From Solicoccozyma terricola (lineage: Eukaryota; Basidiomycota; Tremellomycetes; Filobasidiales; Piskurozymaceae), in NCBI GenBank assembly GCA_001600875.1, contig BCLD01000006.1:759017-823016 (forward strand): a DNA stretch of 64,000 nt. The letters run 5' to 3'. The notes below the pieces were generated by a model. The model was not told where the DNA came from. It did no database searches and was given only the letters and a program-made list of their open reading frames with translations. Made by a program: the position numbers and the translations under genes. Below, piece by piece: positions 1 to 10,070 of this stretch; position 1 is the stretch's first letter, and each line of letters starts with the position of its first letter.

Positions 1-1541
1 CCCCCCCCCTTCCCTGCCTCAACGTAGAACTCTCCGATGTCCTCGCTAATCTACTAGGCTTCCCTCAACCATCTTTCGCTCGTCTACCCAACCGTGACAT
101 CTCCCTCTCAACACTCCTGGAAGACGAAAGACTCCACGGGACTCGAGAAAGAGACGCTTCAGCTCGTCGTGCAGATCATTACTATTTCGCAGCTGGGAAT
201 GGCTTCCTCCTCGTAGAAGACGCGTTAGGTGAACATCGACCGGTCATGGTGAAGGAATATGAAAAAGCAAGGAACAAGGATGAAGTTCCTGTTTGGCCGG
301 TTCTCCATGACACGTTCTTATGTCCTGGACAGACTGCAAAGGCGAATACGGTACCGGTGTCAGAATTGAGGGAAAGAGCTTGGAAGCAGTACGTGGAAAG
401 GGAGGTGGAGGTTGATCGTAAAAATGATGGTGGAAACTTTCCATCGTTGTCGAGATCAACATCAAACTCGACTCTTAACATGAAACCCGAGTTCCTTCTT
501 CCGTATCAAGCGGCATCCGGGAACAGCGTCGTTCTCACATCCACCATCGCATCCACCTCCAACGCACACATGTCCGGAGGTACGCCCAACGCATTCTTGA
601 ATGGCACAAACGGAGCAGCTGCGTACGCTCAAGGGAAAGATAAGCGGCTTATCGATATGAGCAAGAGAGTTCAGGTTCTTAAAGGTAACTTTATGCGGAA
701 TGGTGGTTCAGCATCGACGACTCCAGTTTCCATCTCGACAACGTCGGTATCAAAAACCGGAGTTGGGGCTGCATCCCCAAGACCTCCTCGAACGCAGGTC
801 GCAGCGGAGATTCCGCAAGTCGAAGAGTTAGACGAGGACATGAAAGAAGACGTCGACGAAGATATCGACATGGAGTCGCCAGATACCTCACTCATAGAAG
901 TCCCAGAAGTCGCAGAGGAGACTGCTGGTGTGATGAATCAAAGAGTTCGCGATCGCGTGTTGCAAATCCTCATGCGAAGTAAGACAAGATCAAAACCCGT
1001 ATACATTGGGCCGACCCTCCAGCGAATCATACGAAAGTGTAAGGAGAATGGATTGAGATTGCAGATGCTCAAGACTCAATCTGAAATCGATGCGGCCAAG
1101 AAGCCTGGATACTGCGAGAATTGCAGAGTAAAGTACGACAGCTTCGACAACGTGAGTGGTATCCAATCTCATAACCTCCGTCATCCAGCTAAACATTTCG
1201 TCGTCTTCTCCTTACAGCATCTTCGTAGTCGCAAACACTCCAAGTTTGCTCTCAACGACGAGAACTTTGAAGCCCTCGACTACCTCATACAACGACTCGC
1301 TCGACCCTCTGGTCACTGGGATACACCCGCGGCGTTCTCATTTGCCCACGCCTCTCCTCCAGCCGATCCAGAGACGTACCTGTTGGATCCCGACGTGGAA
1401 GCACTCATCAGCAACATGTCGCCAAAGGACGCATGGGCAGAGGTCGTAGACTACATCGAAGAGAAGGAAGCCTCCAGGCGAGATCTCAAGCGGACTGAAG
1501 CTGCGGTTGCCGGCGACGAGGACTGGGAGTTGTATCGTTGA
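1..1541 (+). CDS. DBF4: DBF4-type regulatory subunit of Cdc7 kinase (3' part)
   Basis: Activates the Cdc7 kinase that phosphorylates MCM to fire replication origins. The frame is open from the left window edge, so the start and any N-terminal BRCT-like region are missing. Visible parts: a motif-M-like stretch at about 238-330 (RPVMVKEY followed by WPVLHDTF); a low-complexity Ser/Thr linker; an acidic stretch near 820-890; and a C-terminal DBF-type zinc finger reading YCENCRVKYDSFDN then HLRSRKHSKFA. The finger is split by an intron at 1152-1217, inferred from its GTGAGT donor, CTTACAG acceptor and restoration of the canonical C-C-H-H spacing. The stop is TGA at 1539-1541. Exons are 1-1151 and 1218-1541. 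The first nine bases are a C run, so an upstream splice junction or assembly edge there cannot be excluded. The family call is firm because of the finger. Confidence 0.9.
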   Translation, partial: PPLPCLNVELSDVLANLLGFPQPSFARLPNRDISLSTLLEDERLHGTRERDASARRADHYYFAAGNGFLLVEDALGEHRPVMVKEYEKARNKDEVPVWPVLHDTFLCPGQTAKANTVPVSELRERAWKQYVEREVEVDRKNDGGNFPSLSRSTSNSTLNMKPEFLLPYQAASGNSVVLTSTIASTSNAHMSGGTPNAFLNGTNGAAAYAQGKDKRLIDMSKRVQVLKGNFMRNGGSASTTPVSISTTSVSKTGVGAASPRPPRTQVAAEIPQVEELDEDMKEDVDEDIDMESPDTSLIEVPEVAEETAGVMNQRVRDRVLQILMRSKTRSKPVYIGPTLQRIIRKCKENGLRLQMLKTQSEIDAAKKPGYCENCRVKYDSFDNVSGIQSHNLRHPAKHFVVFSLQHLRSRKHSKFALNDENFEALDYLIQRLARPSGHWDTPAAFSFAHASPPADPETYLLDPDVEALISNMSPKDAWAEVVDYIEEKEASRRDLKRTEAAVAGDEDWELYR

Positions 1542-1740
1542 GTATACCATCGCCATCCTACCCACTCTCCACCATTCCCTCTGTCACATATTGTCATTGT
1601 AACCGTAGCCTGTCATATCCGAAGTCCCGGTTGTTTCGTCTGGTCTATCGATATTGCATTCGTTGATATCGTTACAGGCAGTCAAGTCACCATGCAGGAC
1701 AAGCTTCTATTCATTCATTCACGGCATGTTGACATTTCGC

Positions 1741-3133
1741 TCAATTCTCCCTTCCCCATCTAGTACCCTCGGCATCTATCGCCTGAACCTCCCACGGTAG
1801 TTCCGTACTGTACAACGACGCCATACCGTTCGACTTGCCCTGTGGCGAACAGAATTCTAACAATCCTGCGATCTCAGGACATGAGACGTGATATGGATGA
1901 TATCTCGCAAATGGGTTTCGAGACGTCCGTTTGGTCGATAGCGGAGGAAGACAGCCATACATGTCATCTTGGAATGGGAGGAACCCATAACGGTACTGAA
2001 AAGATCAAATGCAATTCAGCAATATGACGCGATTTCGAGACGGCGGCGTGGCTGCTCACTTCTCCTTCGTAACTATCCTTCGTATCTCCCTCGTCATCTA
2101 TGCCGATATATTGAAATCGCTCTGCTGGGTATTTGATAGCCGCTCTATGTAGATTCTCGAACCTGAATCCGATCAAAAATCAGCTTATCAACTCCAAATG
2201 GTCCTCACGCCATCACTTACCTAGCTCTCTTCATCTCAAAACCCACAACCGTCACTTTTTCAGGCCATCTTCCCGTCACCTCTTTGAATCTTGCCAAGGA
2301 GAACAACAGGTTCTCATAAGAATCCAGAGCAAAGTCTTCCGTCGTGGCCCGCAAGAAATCTGGTGTAGAATTGACGAGCTTGGCTGCGACGGCTAGACGG
2401 TGGTATGATTGAGCTTCGGTGCTGGGAGGATTATCAGGCCGTGTTTGGCCGCCGGAGAAGACGAGAAGGGAAGTGGGATCTTCGTTGACGATTTTGGCGC
2501 TATTGAGGAAGCGATGAGGTGTCCGACATCAGCGAAAGATTGCGTCAGGGTAGTCGGCAAAAGGTCTCAAACCCACCCAGCTTGTATATGTTTAAAGAAT
2601 GTGGTAACGCTACCCCCCTTCTGAAAAGGGGTCAGTATCCAATCGCTATCATCGTCATACCTTGATGCATCAAAGCTAATCGGAAGGAGAGTATAAGCGC
2701 TCTACATGTTCACATTGAGCTAGCTCACTCGGTCTCACCCAGTCCATATAGCATGACCAGCCACCACGACCAAATGTTCCAACTGTTGCAACTCGGTTGG
2801 CCGCTGTATTGTCGACTCTATACTGGGTGGTCCGTCGGCAGTCCCTCCCATCGAAATTCCATATCTTGACCCTAACATCCATGATGAGGGCTCCCGTGGT
2901 AACAACCAGAAATTGAGATTGGCCAACAACGAGAGAAGTAATGTGCAGAAAATGAGCGAGACAGCGAGGTTTGTTAGACGCGCTCTTGTCCGTAGTCGAT
3001 CGAGAAGGGAGTGTGATGCTGATGACATGACAGCGGACGAACCAGCCGAGAGGAAAGACGATGCGATGTTGCCAGAGGATGAGTGGCCGTGTCGGACTTT
3101 GGAACGGTAGGCGGTTGCTGGTTGGGGCAGCAT
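1741..3133 (-). CDS. DUF218 (YdcF-like) domain membrane protein
   Basis: Predicted single-pass membrane protein with a DUF218 domain; the molecular function of the fungal family is not established. Exons on the minus strand: 2739-3133, 2577-2660, 2221-2499, 2060-2162, 1741-1995 (371 aa). The N-terminus is basic, followed by one membrane segment (LTNLAVSLIFCTLLLSLLAN). The domain starts at LVVVAGHAIWTG and continues through WILTPFQKGG, then the hallmark LLVFSGGQTR and later SYENLLFSLARF and VTVVGFEMKRARF. The C-terminus (NPFARYHPYH, CPEIAGLLEFC) matches the usual fungal ending. Each splice was chosen by GT/AG signals and phase and rebuilds the conserved strings. It lies head-to-tail downstream of SKI2 and converges with DBF4. 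Confidence 0.85.
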
Positions 3134-3543
3134 GATGGCGACGAGCTCCAGGGCGGTTTATGGAATGGCGTGGAGTCGCATGCAGAGACGTGAGCGTGAC
3201 GAGAGATCCTATTCAGCACCTCCGGGGTCCCCCCTAGCTTCCTCGTCGACGGTGAACAGGCTAGGGGTCGGGATGGTTGATGTATATGTTTGTTGTGTTA
3301 AGGTCTAACTGAACAAAGGTCGAGAGACCCATCGTGAGAACGGGAACTGGGAATGTATTAGAGATGGAAGGAATGCTGAGAAACGGGCTCCAGCGTGTCT
3401 CATGTCTCTCTTCTCTCATGTCTCTCGTGTCTCGTGTCTCTCGTGTCTCGCATGTGTTGTTAATATACTCCATGCCAGCTACAACGCGAACAAATGCAGG
3501 GATGCTGTCTCTGACAGGCTCGCAGCATGGCGTAGTGAACTCC
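3134..3543. promoter_or_regulatory. Intergenic region, promoter side of the DUF218 gene
   Basis: No gene is seen here. It lies between the start of the DUF218 gene and the inferred end of SKI2. At 3398-3452 there is a short imperfect tandem repeat of the type GTCTCTC/GTCTCGT. The region should hold the DUF218 promoter and the SKI2 terminator. Confidence 0.5.
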
Positions 3544-6500
3544 TCAGAAGTACTGCAGAGAACAGGTCAGGAATGCATGAAGGGTCAGTGAACGTCAGGG
3601 TCAAGTCCGGAACACAGCTCCGACTCACTAAGCTAGCAGCAAACACGACTGTGGGATACAGGCGGCATGTCAGCCGATCGCACACTCTCTTCGCCATCAA
3701 CCTGCTACTTACTGTCACGCTTGATTAATGCCTGAGCCTCTTCCATCTTTGTGAACAGATCCTTGTCGCCAATAACACGAGCTGCATCTCGTACTTCACG
3801 ACAAGTTTCATCCAACCGCGTAATACATCGGACGATTGTACCTTCCGGGACATCCGTAAGATCAGTGATTTGATCAAATGGCTGTCAAAGAGTTTGATCA
3901 GCGTTCAGCTATGCGGCACAGAGAAAAATTGTCACTCACCATCCCTCTTGCCCACTCATACACCACTTCCACAAGCCCAGTCTTGAACTTGGTTTGGAAC
4001 TCATCGTGTGCCACCCTCTTGAGATCCTGCACTCGCTCAACTCGATCAGCTATGGAATATATCGATTGCAGACCCTGAGCAAAACAAGACTGGTCAGGTC
4101 CAGGTAATCTACTCGGCCAAAATGGGTCGCCGCGGACTCACGTTCACGAGATTTGGAGGGATCTCGGGGACCGACTCCGTCTTCTCGACGAAGATGAAGA
4201 CAGACAGCAGCGCAACCACCTCCTCCGGTGTATACTGAGCCAAGGTGTTCTCAAGGATGAGCTCAGTCAGGATGAGTTCATTCGCGGAGTTGATCTGCGC
4301 CATGTTCAGGCATCAGCGGTCGTAGAACCGAACCAAGACATCACACTCACCTCGCATGCAACTCGGCCTTTCAGCAACACCGTCGAGTTATCGTCTATAA
4401 ATTGAAGGGTTTTCAAAACATCCACTCGCTGTTCGTAATCCGGAAGAAGTTCCAGATTTTGGTCTGACAAAGCAAGCTTGAGTACTCTGAGCTCCGCTTC
4501 GATTGTCTTTCTCTCGTGTAGGATCTCGTACTGCGCAAGGCGAAAAATTAACACAAGTTCACCATGCCAACCCGGCGCGACAGAAGAACTCACATGTTCT
4601 GAGAAATCCCCGCAAAGTGTGCATCCAAGCTTCGATAGACGCAGGGCCAAATTGTCTCGCCTTCGAAGACCCTCTTGAAACTCCAGAGACCTCATGCGGC
4701 CCCATGCTATTTCAGGGATTGGGCCTGTAGACATCAGTCGCTGGCGTAATTCTTCCAACGCCGTCATGACCTCCTCCGCTGCAGTCTCATCTTGACGATC
4801 AATGATGGCGGTGGCATCAACCTGTCATCGCCGGACAATACATGTCAGAATTAGCTTGGAAGCCTCTGTTGACATTCAAACGTACCTTGACTGTGCGATC
4901 GGTAACGAGAGCCAGGCTGGTGCTATCCACAGTCACGAGCTCCCAGTGCGGTGCCGGCAGCGACATATCGCCAAGCTTGACCGGCCATAAAGGCGGAGCA
5001 TCTACTGAGTCTAGAGCTGCCCGGTGGGAGCGGGTCAAGATTCCGTTCTAGATATATGCAAACGGGACTGTGCTCACCATCCTCGTCTGTTTTGGTCGAC
5101 TCCGACAGAAGCGCCAAAACATAGAACGTTTTTCCACGGTCCGAACGAAGCATTTCATTTGAATCTGGGTCAATGAGACCAGGTGAAGGCCGAAGGATGA
5201 CTCCCAGATTACCTCGGAAGTGCTATGGAAGGTTCTCAGTCGCCAAGCGCTTTGACATTCAGGCGCTATCCGGGACGTTGACACACCTTGTTGTACAGCA
5301 TGACAACTCTTCCACTGGAGAGCAATTTATTGCCCTGCGGGTGGCTGGCCGCATCATGTACGAGACCAGTGTTGATTCTGTGAAGCTCGGCGGAAATGTC
5401 ATAGAACGCGCTGATGTCTGGTCCACAAATAGTGCAGTCGAGGCTAGGCAGCTTGGCCAGGAGCTTCTCAGTCTGTGACAAGCCAGCAATATGAGCCCAC
5501 TCGAGTCCATTACGAGTCAACAGAAGGCAAAGCCGACAAAACTCACTGCAGCAACCTGTCTTTGTTGTTCTGGTGCAAGCCGCTGAGAAGCGTTCTCGGA
5601 GAAACTCCGCTTGATCATCTCCTCCACTCGTAGGGCTTCGACCCGCAATAGGTTTAGAATCATATTGTATGTCAACCTGAATTGAGAGACGAGCTTGTTC
5701 GGTACCCCAAGCATCATCTGGGTGAGGATCTCTTGCTACATATTCCAAGCGATAACGGTCAGTGTAGTCACCACGCCTGTGATAAATTGAGATTCGCTAA
5801 CCTCTGGAAGCTCGTCGCCACCGGTGATTATCACTGTTCCCGTCGTATCCAGCCCTCGGCGTCCCGCACGTCCTGCCATCTGCGTGTACTCGCCGGGGAG
5901 AAGTGTGCCTGCAGGTAGGGTTTGTCAAGCAAAGTTCATCCGGCATAAACTGAGGCACTAACGAAAAGAGTGTCCGTCATGTTTGCGGATGCCAGAGAAC
6001 ACAACACTCTTCGCTGGCATATTTACACCCTGCGAAACATCAACGAGCGTCAGGGCATACAGCATATTGATTTACCCCCAGGAACGCACCATGGCAAACG
6101 TCTCAGTTGCGAACAAGACCTTGACGAGACCCCTTGCAAACAAAATCTCGACGACCTCTGCGATACGACAAGATCAATGAGCCAACCAATCCCTGATGTT
6201 TGACGGCTCATTCACCTTTCACGATCGGAAGGAGTCCACCGTGATGCACCCCGATACCACGACTGAGTAGCTCCCTCATCCTTGTAATCTGAGGTAGTTT
6301 CTTGTCAGATCCTGTATCGAGGCACTGATCGATCAGACTTGAACGCAACTCGGATATCGCACCGGCAGCTCACCCTTCAGTCTGGTTAATGCTCTCTCGA
6401 CCGTGACGTGAACCTCGCTCTTCTCGGACGCCACGCAGAGGTCCAAACTGCTAAGACTGCTAGCGTTCTCCTCGCACCGCTTCTTGCTGAAAGTAAAGAC

Positions 6501-8967
6501 AACCACAGGGAGCAGATCCACCTTCTTGAGCGCATTCACCAGCTGATTCCACATCTGTTTGTCCTGCTGTCCCCCGAAGCTTTTGGTCGCACCGAAATGG
6601 GTGACACCGCCACCGCGCCCTCTGACAGGAGCGACCGTGCCTCTTCCAGATCCACCACGTACAGGAGGTCCTCCACGTCCATTTGGCAATGTTTTGGCAC
6701 CACCACGAGCAGGCAAACCTCGGCCGCCCGTCCTTGTCAGAGGAGCCAAGCCAGCTGCCTCCCTTTCCTTATCTTGCTTTCTCCGTAGCGATTCGCCAGC
6801 TGTTTTGTAGCCATCTGACAGGAAGCGACCGGACGAGTCGACGATTTTGTGCATTTCTTTGCCTGCCCAGAGGAAGTGTTCGAGTGGAACTGGTCGTTTG
6901 GGAGTCGATATAACGTAGATGTCCTTCTTCTTCGTACGCCTGCAGGAGTGACGTCGTTAGTGACGGCACGTCTTGCACATACACGCGGCCTCCGATACTC
7001 GCCCAACCCAGTCTGCAAATTCCTTGGTGTTTGGTACAGTCGCAGACAGTAGAATGATATTTACATGTTCTGGAAGCATGATTATGACCTCCTCCCATAC
7101 CACTCCACGCTGACCATCGATGGGGATGGTTACGTCAGGAGGCGACCCGTTGCAAAGTTGATGCACAGGAAGCTCACCTCAGCGTCATTGACGTAATGGA
7201 CCTCGTCGAAGATCACGAACTCTACATCCCTGATAAGATCCGCACCCTTATACAGCATGCTTCGTAAAATTTCGGTCGTCATCTACAATCCCTGATCATC
7301 AGCTGAAAGCCCTCGTTTATCCGGTATTCTATCTCGAGCGACTTACAATGAGACATGAACCCTCTGCGTTGATTTGAACATCCCCGGTAAGAATTCCCAC
7401 ATTACTCGGCTCAAACGTCGTCTTGAAATCTCTAAATTTCTGATTACTAAGTGCTTTGATTGGTGAGGTATATATCGCTCTTTTGTCGATGAAAATAAAT
7501 TCTTCTCGTAAATGCCATTCACGGGATCGCAAGAAGGAATAACACTCACCTCGTCATATGTTTCATAGCTAAAGCAATCGCATACTCAGCCACCACAGTC
7601 TTTCCTGCTGACGTATGGGCTGCTACGAAAACGGAATCGCCCATTTCTAGGTGATAAACTGCTTCTTTTTGGAAGGTGTCCAGTTCGAATGGATACTGTG
7701 GTAGATATACACCGAAACACGTCAGCAAACGAATGCGATGTAATATGCTGCAAGTTTTGATTTCTCACCGTATGGGCCATCTCGGGGACGAGCTCGTGGA
7801 ACTGTACGTGAACAATTTCGATATGAGCTCCGCCGATCGATGTATATAAATAGACACTACATCTCACGTTGACAAGTTCCTGATTGACATCGACGACATG
7901 AGCCCATTCTCTTTTCGGCGGACCTGCTTTTTTCCGCCTTGATGGTGGCGGAGCTGGTAGGCGCTAGCCACAAGAACCACCCTGCATTAGCAGCGGGACA
8001 GAATTAAGAACGCCCATTTCAACTCACTGATATCGGTAACAAATCATCTATATCGGTTCGATCTCTGGTTTTATTCATCATCCGCTTTATCCTTTGATCA
8101 ATCCCTTCGTCATCCTCGTCGCCTAATCCAATATCATCAACTCCTCCCTTCTTCCTCCGTCTAGCTCTCGTAGCCATCCCTTGATCTCCCAACACTCTCT
8201 GCAGGAATTCGTCCGCTCCAGATAATTTCAAACCACGCTTCATCCCAGGAGCAAGGTATTTCCATGTTGTTCCTTCTTCCTCTTCTTCTTTTTCTTCTTG
8301 AACTTGGTCCATGTGCGTGACACCTTCAAGTGTATGAACTAGCCGATCTGATTCGATAGCATCGAAAGCGATATTATCCAATCCTCCAGGCGTAAAAGGA
8401 ACATAACTTCCTTTCCCTCTAACGAATGAAACGTTCATTCCTCCTCCTTTAGCCATTACAACACCACTTCCTGCAGGTGCAGCTCCAGGAGCTCGACTCA
8501 TTGACGAAGATGCAGTTGGTGATTCGGCAGGTGGAGGTGCGAGAACTTGTTTCCATCCTGAGAATGTTGCGTCTAGGCCGTGAGTGAGAGGGATGACTGC
8601 ATGAGTCGGTGGGAGAGGAGAGAGGGTTGGTCGTGGTGTTGGAATATTAACTGGAAGAGGTCTGAGAGGATGGATATATCAGGAATGAGGTTATGCAAAA
8701 TGTCGCAGCATAAACGAAATAGTCTCACATTTGCCAACGGAATAACTTGTCATCTTCAATCCTTCCCACAGGTTTCAAAAACTCGTCTTCCAGTCTTTGT
8801 AATGCATCCTCTTTCAACTGGTCGATGTCGAGTGGTGATCCATCCGTGGACGGCGGAAGACCGACTGATCGACGGAGCTCTGAGTACGGTATGGAGGTGG
8901 CAGAAGGGTCTGATATTGCCTGGAGGAGGGTTGAGAGATCGACCAGACCTGCAGAGGAGGTGTGCAT
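3544..8967 (-). CDS. SKI2: Ski2-family DEVH-box RNA helicase of the Ski complex
   Basis: ATP-dependent 3'-5' RNA helicase that feeds mRNA to the cytoplasmic exosome as part of the Ski complex. The gene is split by about a dozen or more short introns, which I did not all resolve. Pieces in order: N-terminal region with [18 protein letters not shown] (about 8380-8440); [13 protein letters not shown] and Walker [10 protein letters not shown] (7597-7620); motif Ib region [19 protein letters not shown] box at 7196-7207; motif [12 protein letters not shown]; an RGG-rich insert (about 6580-6750); [14 protein letters not shown]; motif [17 protein letters not shown] (about 5840-5885). The C-terminus is rebuilt by two micro-exons (3629-3648 and 3544-3552) to IKRDIVFAASLYF, matching the family ending. 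FVRGK/PGGLD and the C-terminus favour Ski2 over Mtr4. It is divergent from FCP1. Confidence 0.9.
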
Positions 8968-9042
8968 GCTGGTACTGGAGGTAGCGAGGTAGCCTGGACA
9001 GCAGGGACAGCAGACGAGGCGGAGGTTGAGAGCGAAGGGTTG

Positions 9043-9060
9043 GTTGGTTGGTTGGTTGGT
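9043..9060 (+). repeat. GGTT tetranucleotide repeat
   Basis: Four to five tandem copies of GGTT occur in the short divergent intergenic region between SKI2 and FCP1 (8968-9232). It may lie in the SKI2 5' leader. Confidence 0.7.
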
Positions 9061-9232
9061 TACCTGACAGTAATCGATCGCAGGGGAGACACGTCATTAC
9101 TGTTAGGTTGAACGAGCGGGGCCACGTGGCTCATATGACTGATAATGACGAAACCCACAGTACAGCATCATCTTCTCGACCACCCTTTTCAATAACCCTC
9201 ATCCCTCATCATCGACTTGCTACATCGCCATC

Positions 9233-10030
9233 ATGGATCCAGACTCACAACTCCCCACCATCCTCACACTCCCATCATCTCTTCCGTATCCCATCATCAT
9301 CACCAAGCTGCTCGTGTCCCCAGGCCAGAAGGTCGTACGCGGTCAGAAGCTCTTGACGTACTCGTACAACCTCATCGACCGGGACATGTCATCGATCGAT
9401 TCGACGCAGTTTGAGAATGATGCGGATAGAGATGGGAATGGAGAGGGTAGATTCGCGAGTGGTGGGAAGAAGGGAACAGGGATTGCTAAAGCTAAAGGAG
9501 GCGGGAAGATCAGGAAGGCGGGTGGTGACTGGGATAGTGAGCTTGAGGGAGAAGTAGCACAGTGGGGTGAAGAGATTAAAGTCGGAGCGGTCTTGACGGC
9601 TGGATTGTGAGTGCAATATCTCCCGGCTTATGGTAGCGGGCTCGACAGCCTAAATGATACCGAGATATTACAGGCATAAAGCAATATACATCCAAGAACC
9701 ATGTTCTCATCCCGTAGTATTCAGTGGTCTTTGCGCTGTTTGCGGCAAAGATCTCGAGTCCATGTACGTGATCTACCACTGCTAAAAATCTCGGACGGCT
9801 TCTGACTCCATCGTTCCTGTCGTAACAGGCAAGACTATCTGGACTCAAATTCTCCTTTCGCATCAACTTCCACCGGAAATGGACCATCTCCCGGAACAGC
9901 TTCGAATGACATCGTAGATGATAGTTATCGAGGAGGTTTAGCGATAGATCACGAAGATTCCCGTGTGAAAGTTTCAGTGGAAGTGAGTTATTGTACTACG
10001 CACCCTCTGCCTTCATCACGTTGACAGGTC

Positions 10031-10070
<40 letters not shown>

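Noticed and set aside
6408..6788. Plus-strand open frame opposite SKI2
   Set aside because: It is the antisense shadow of the RGG-coding region.
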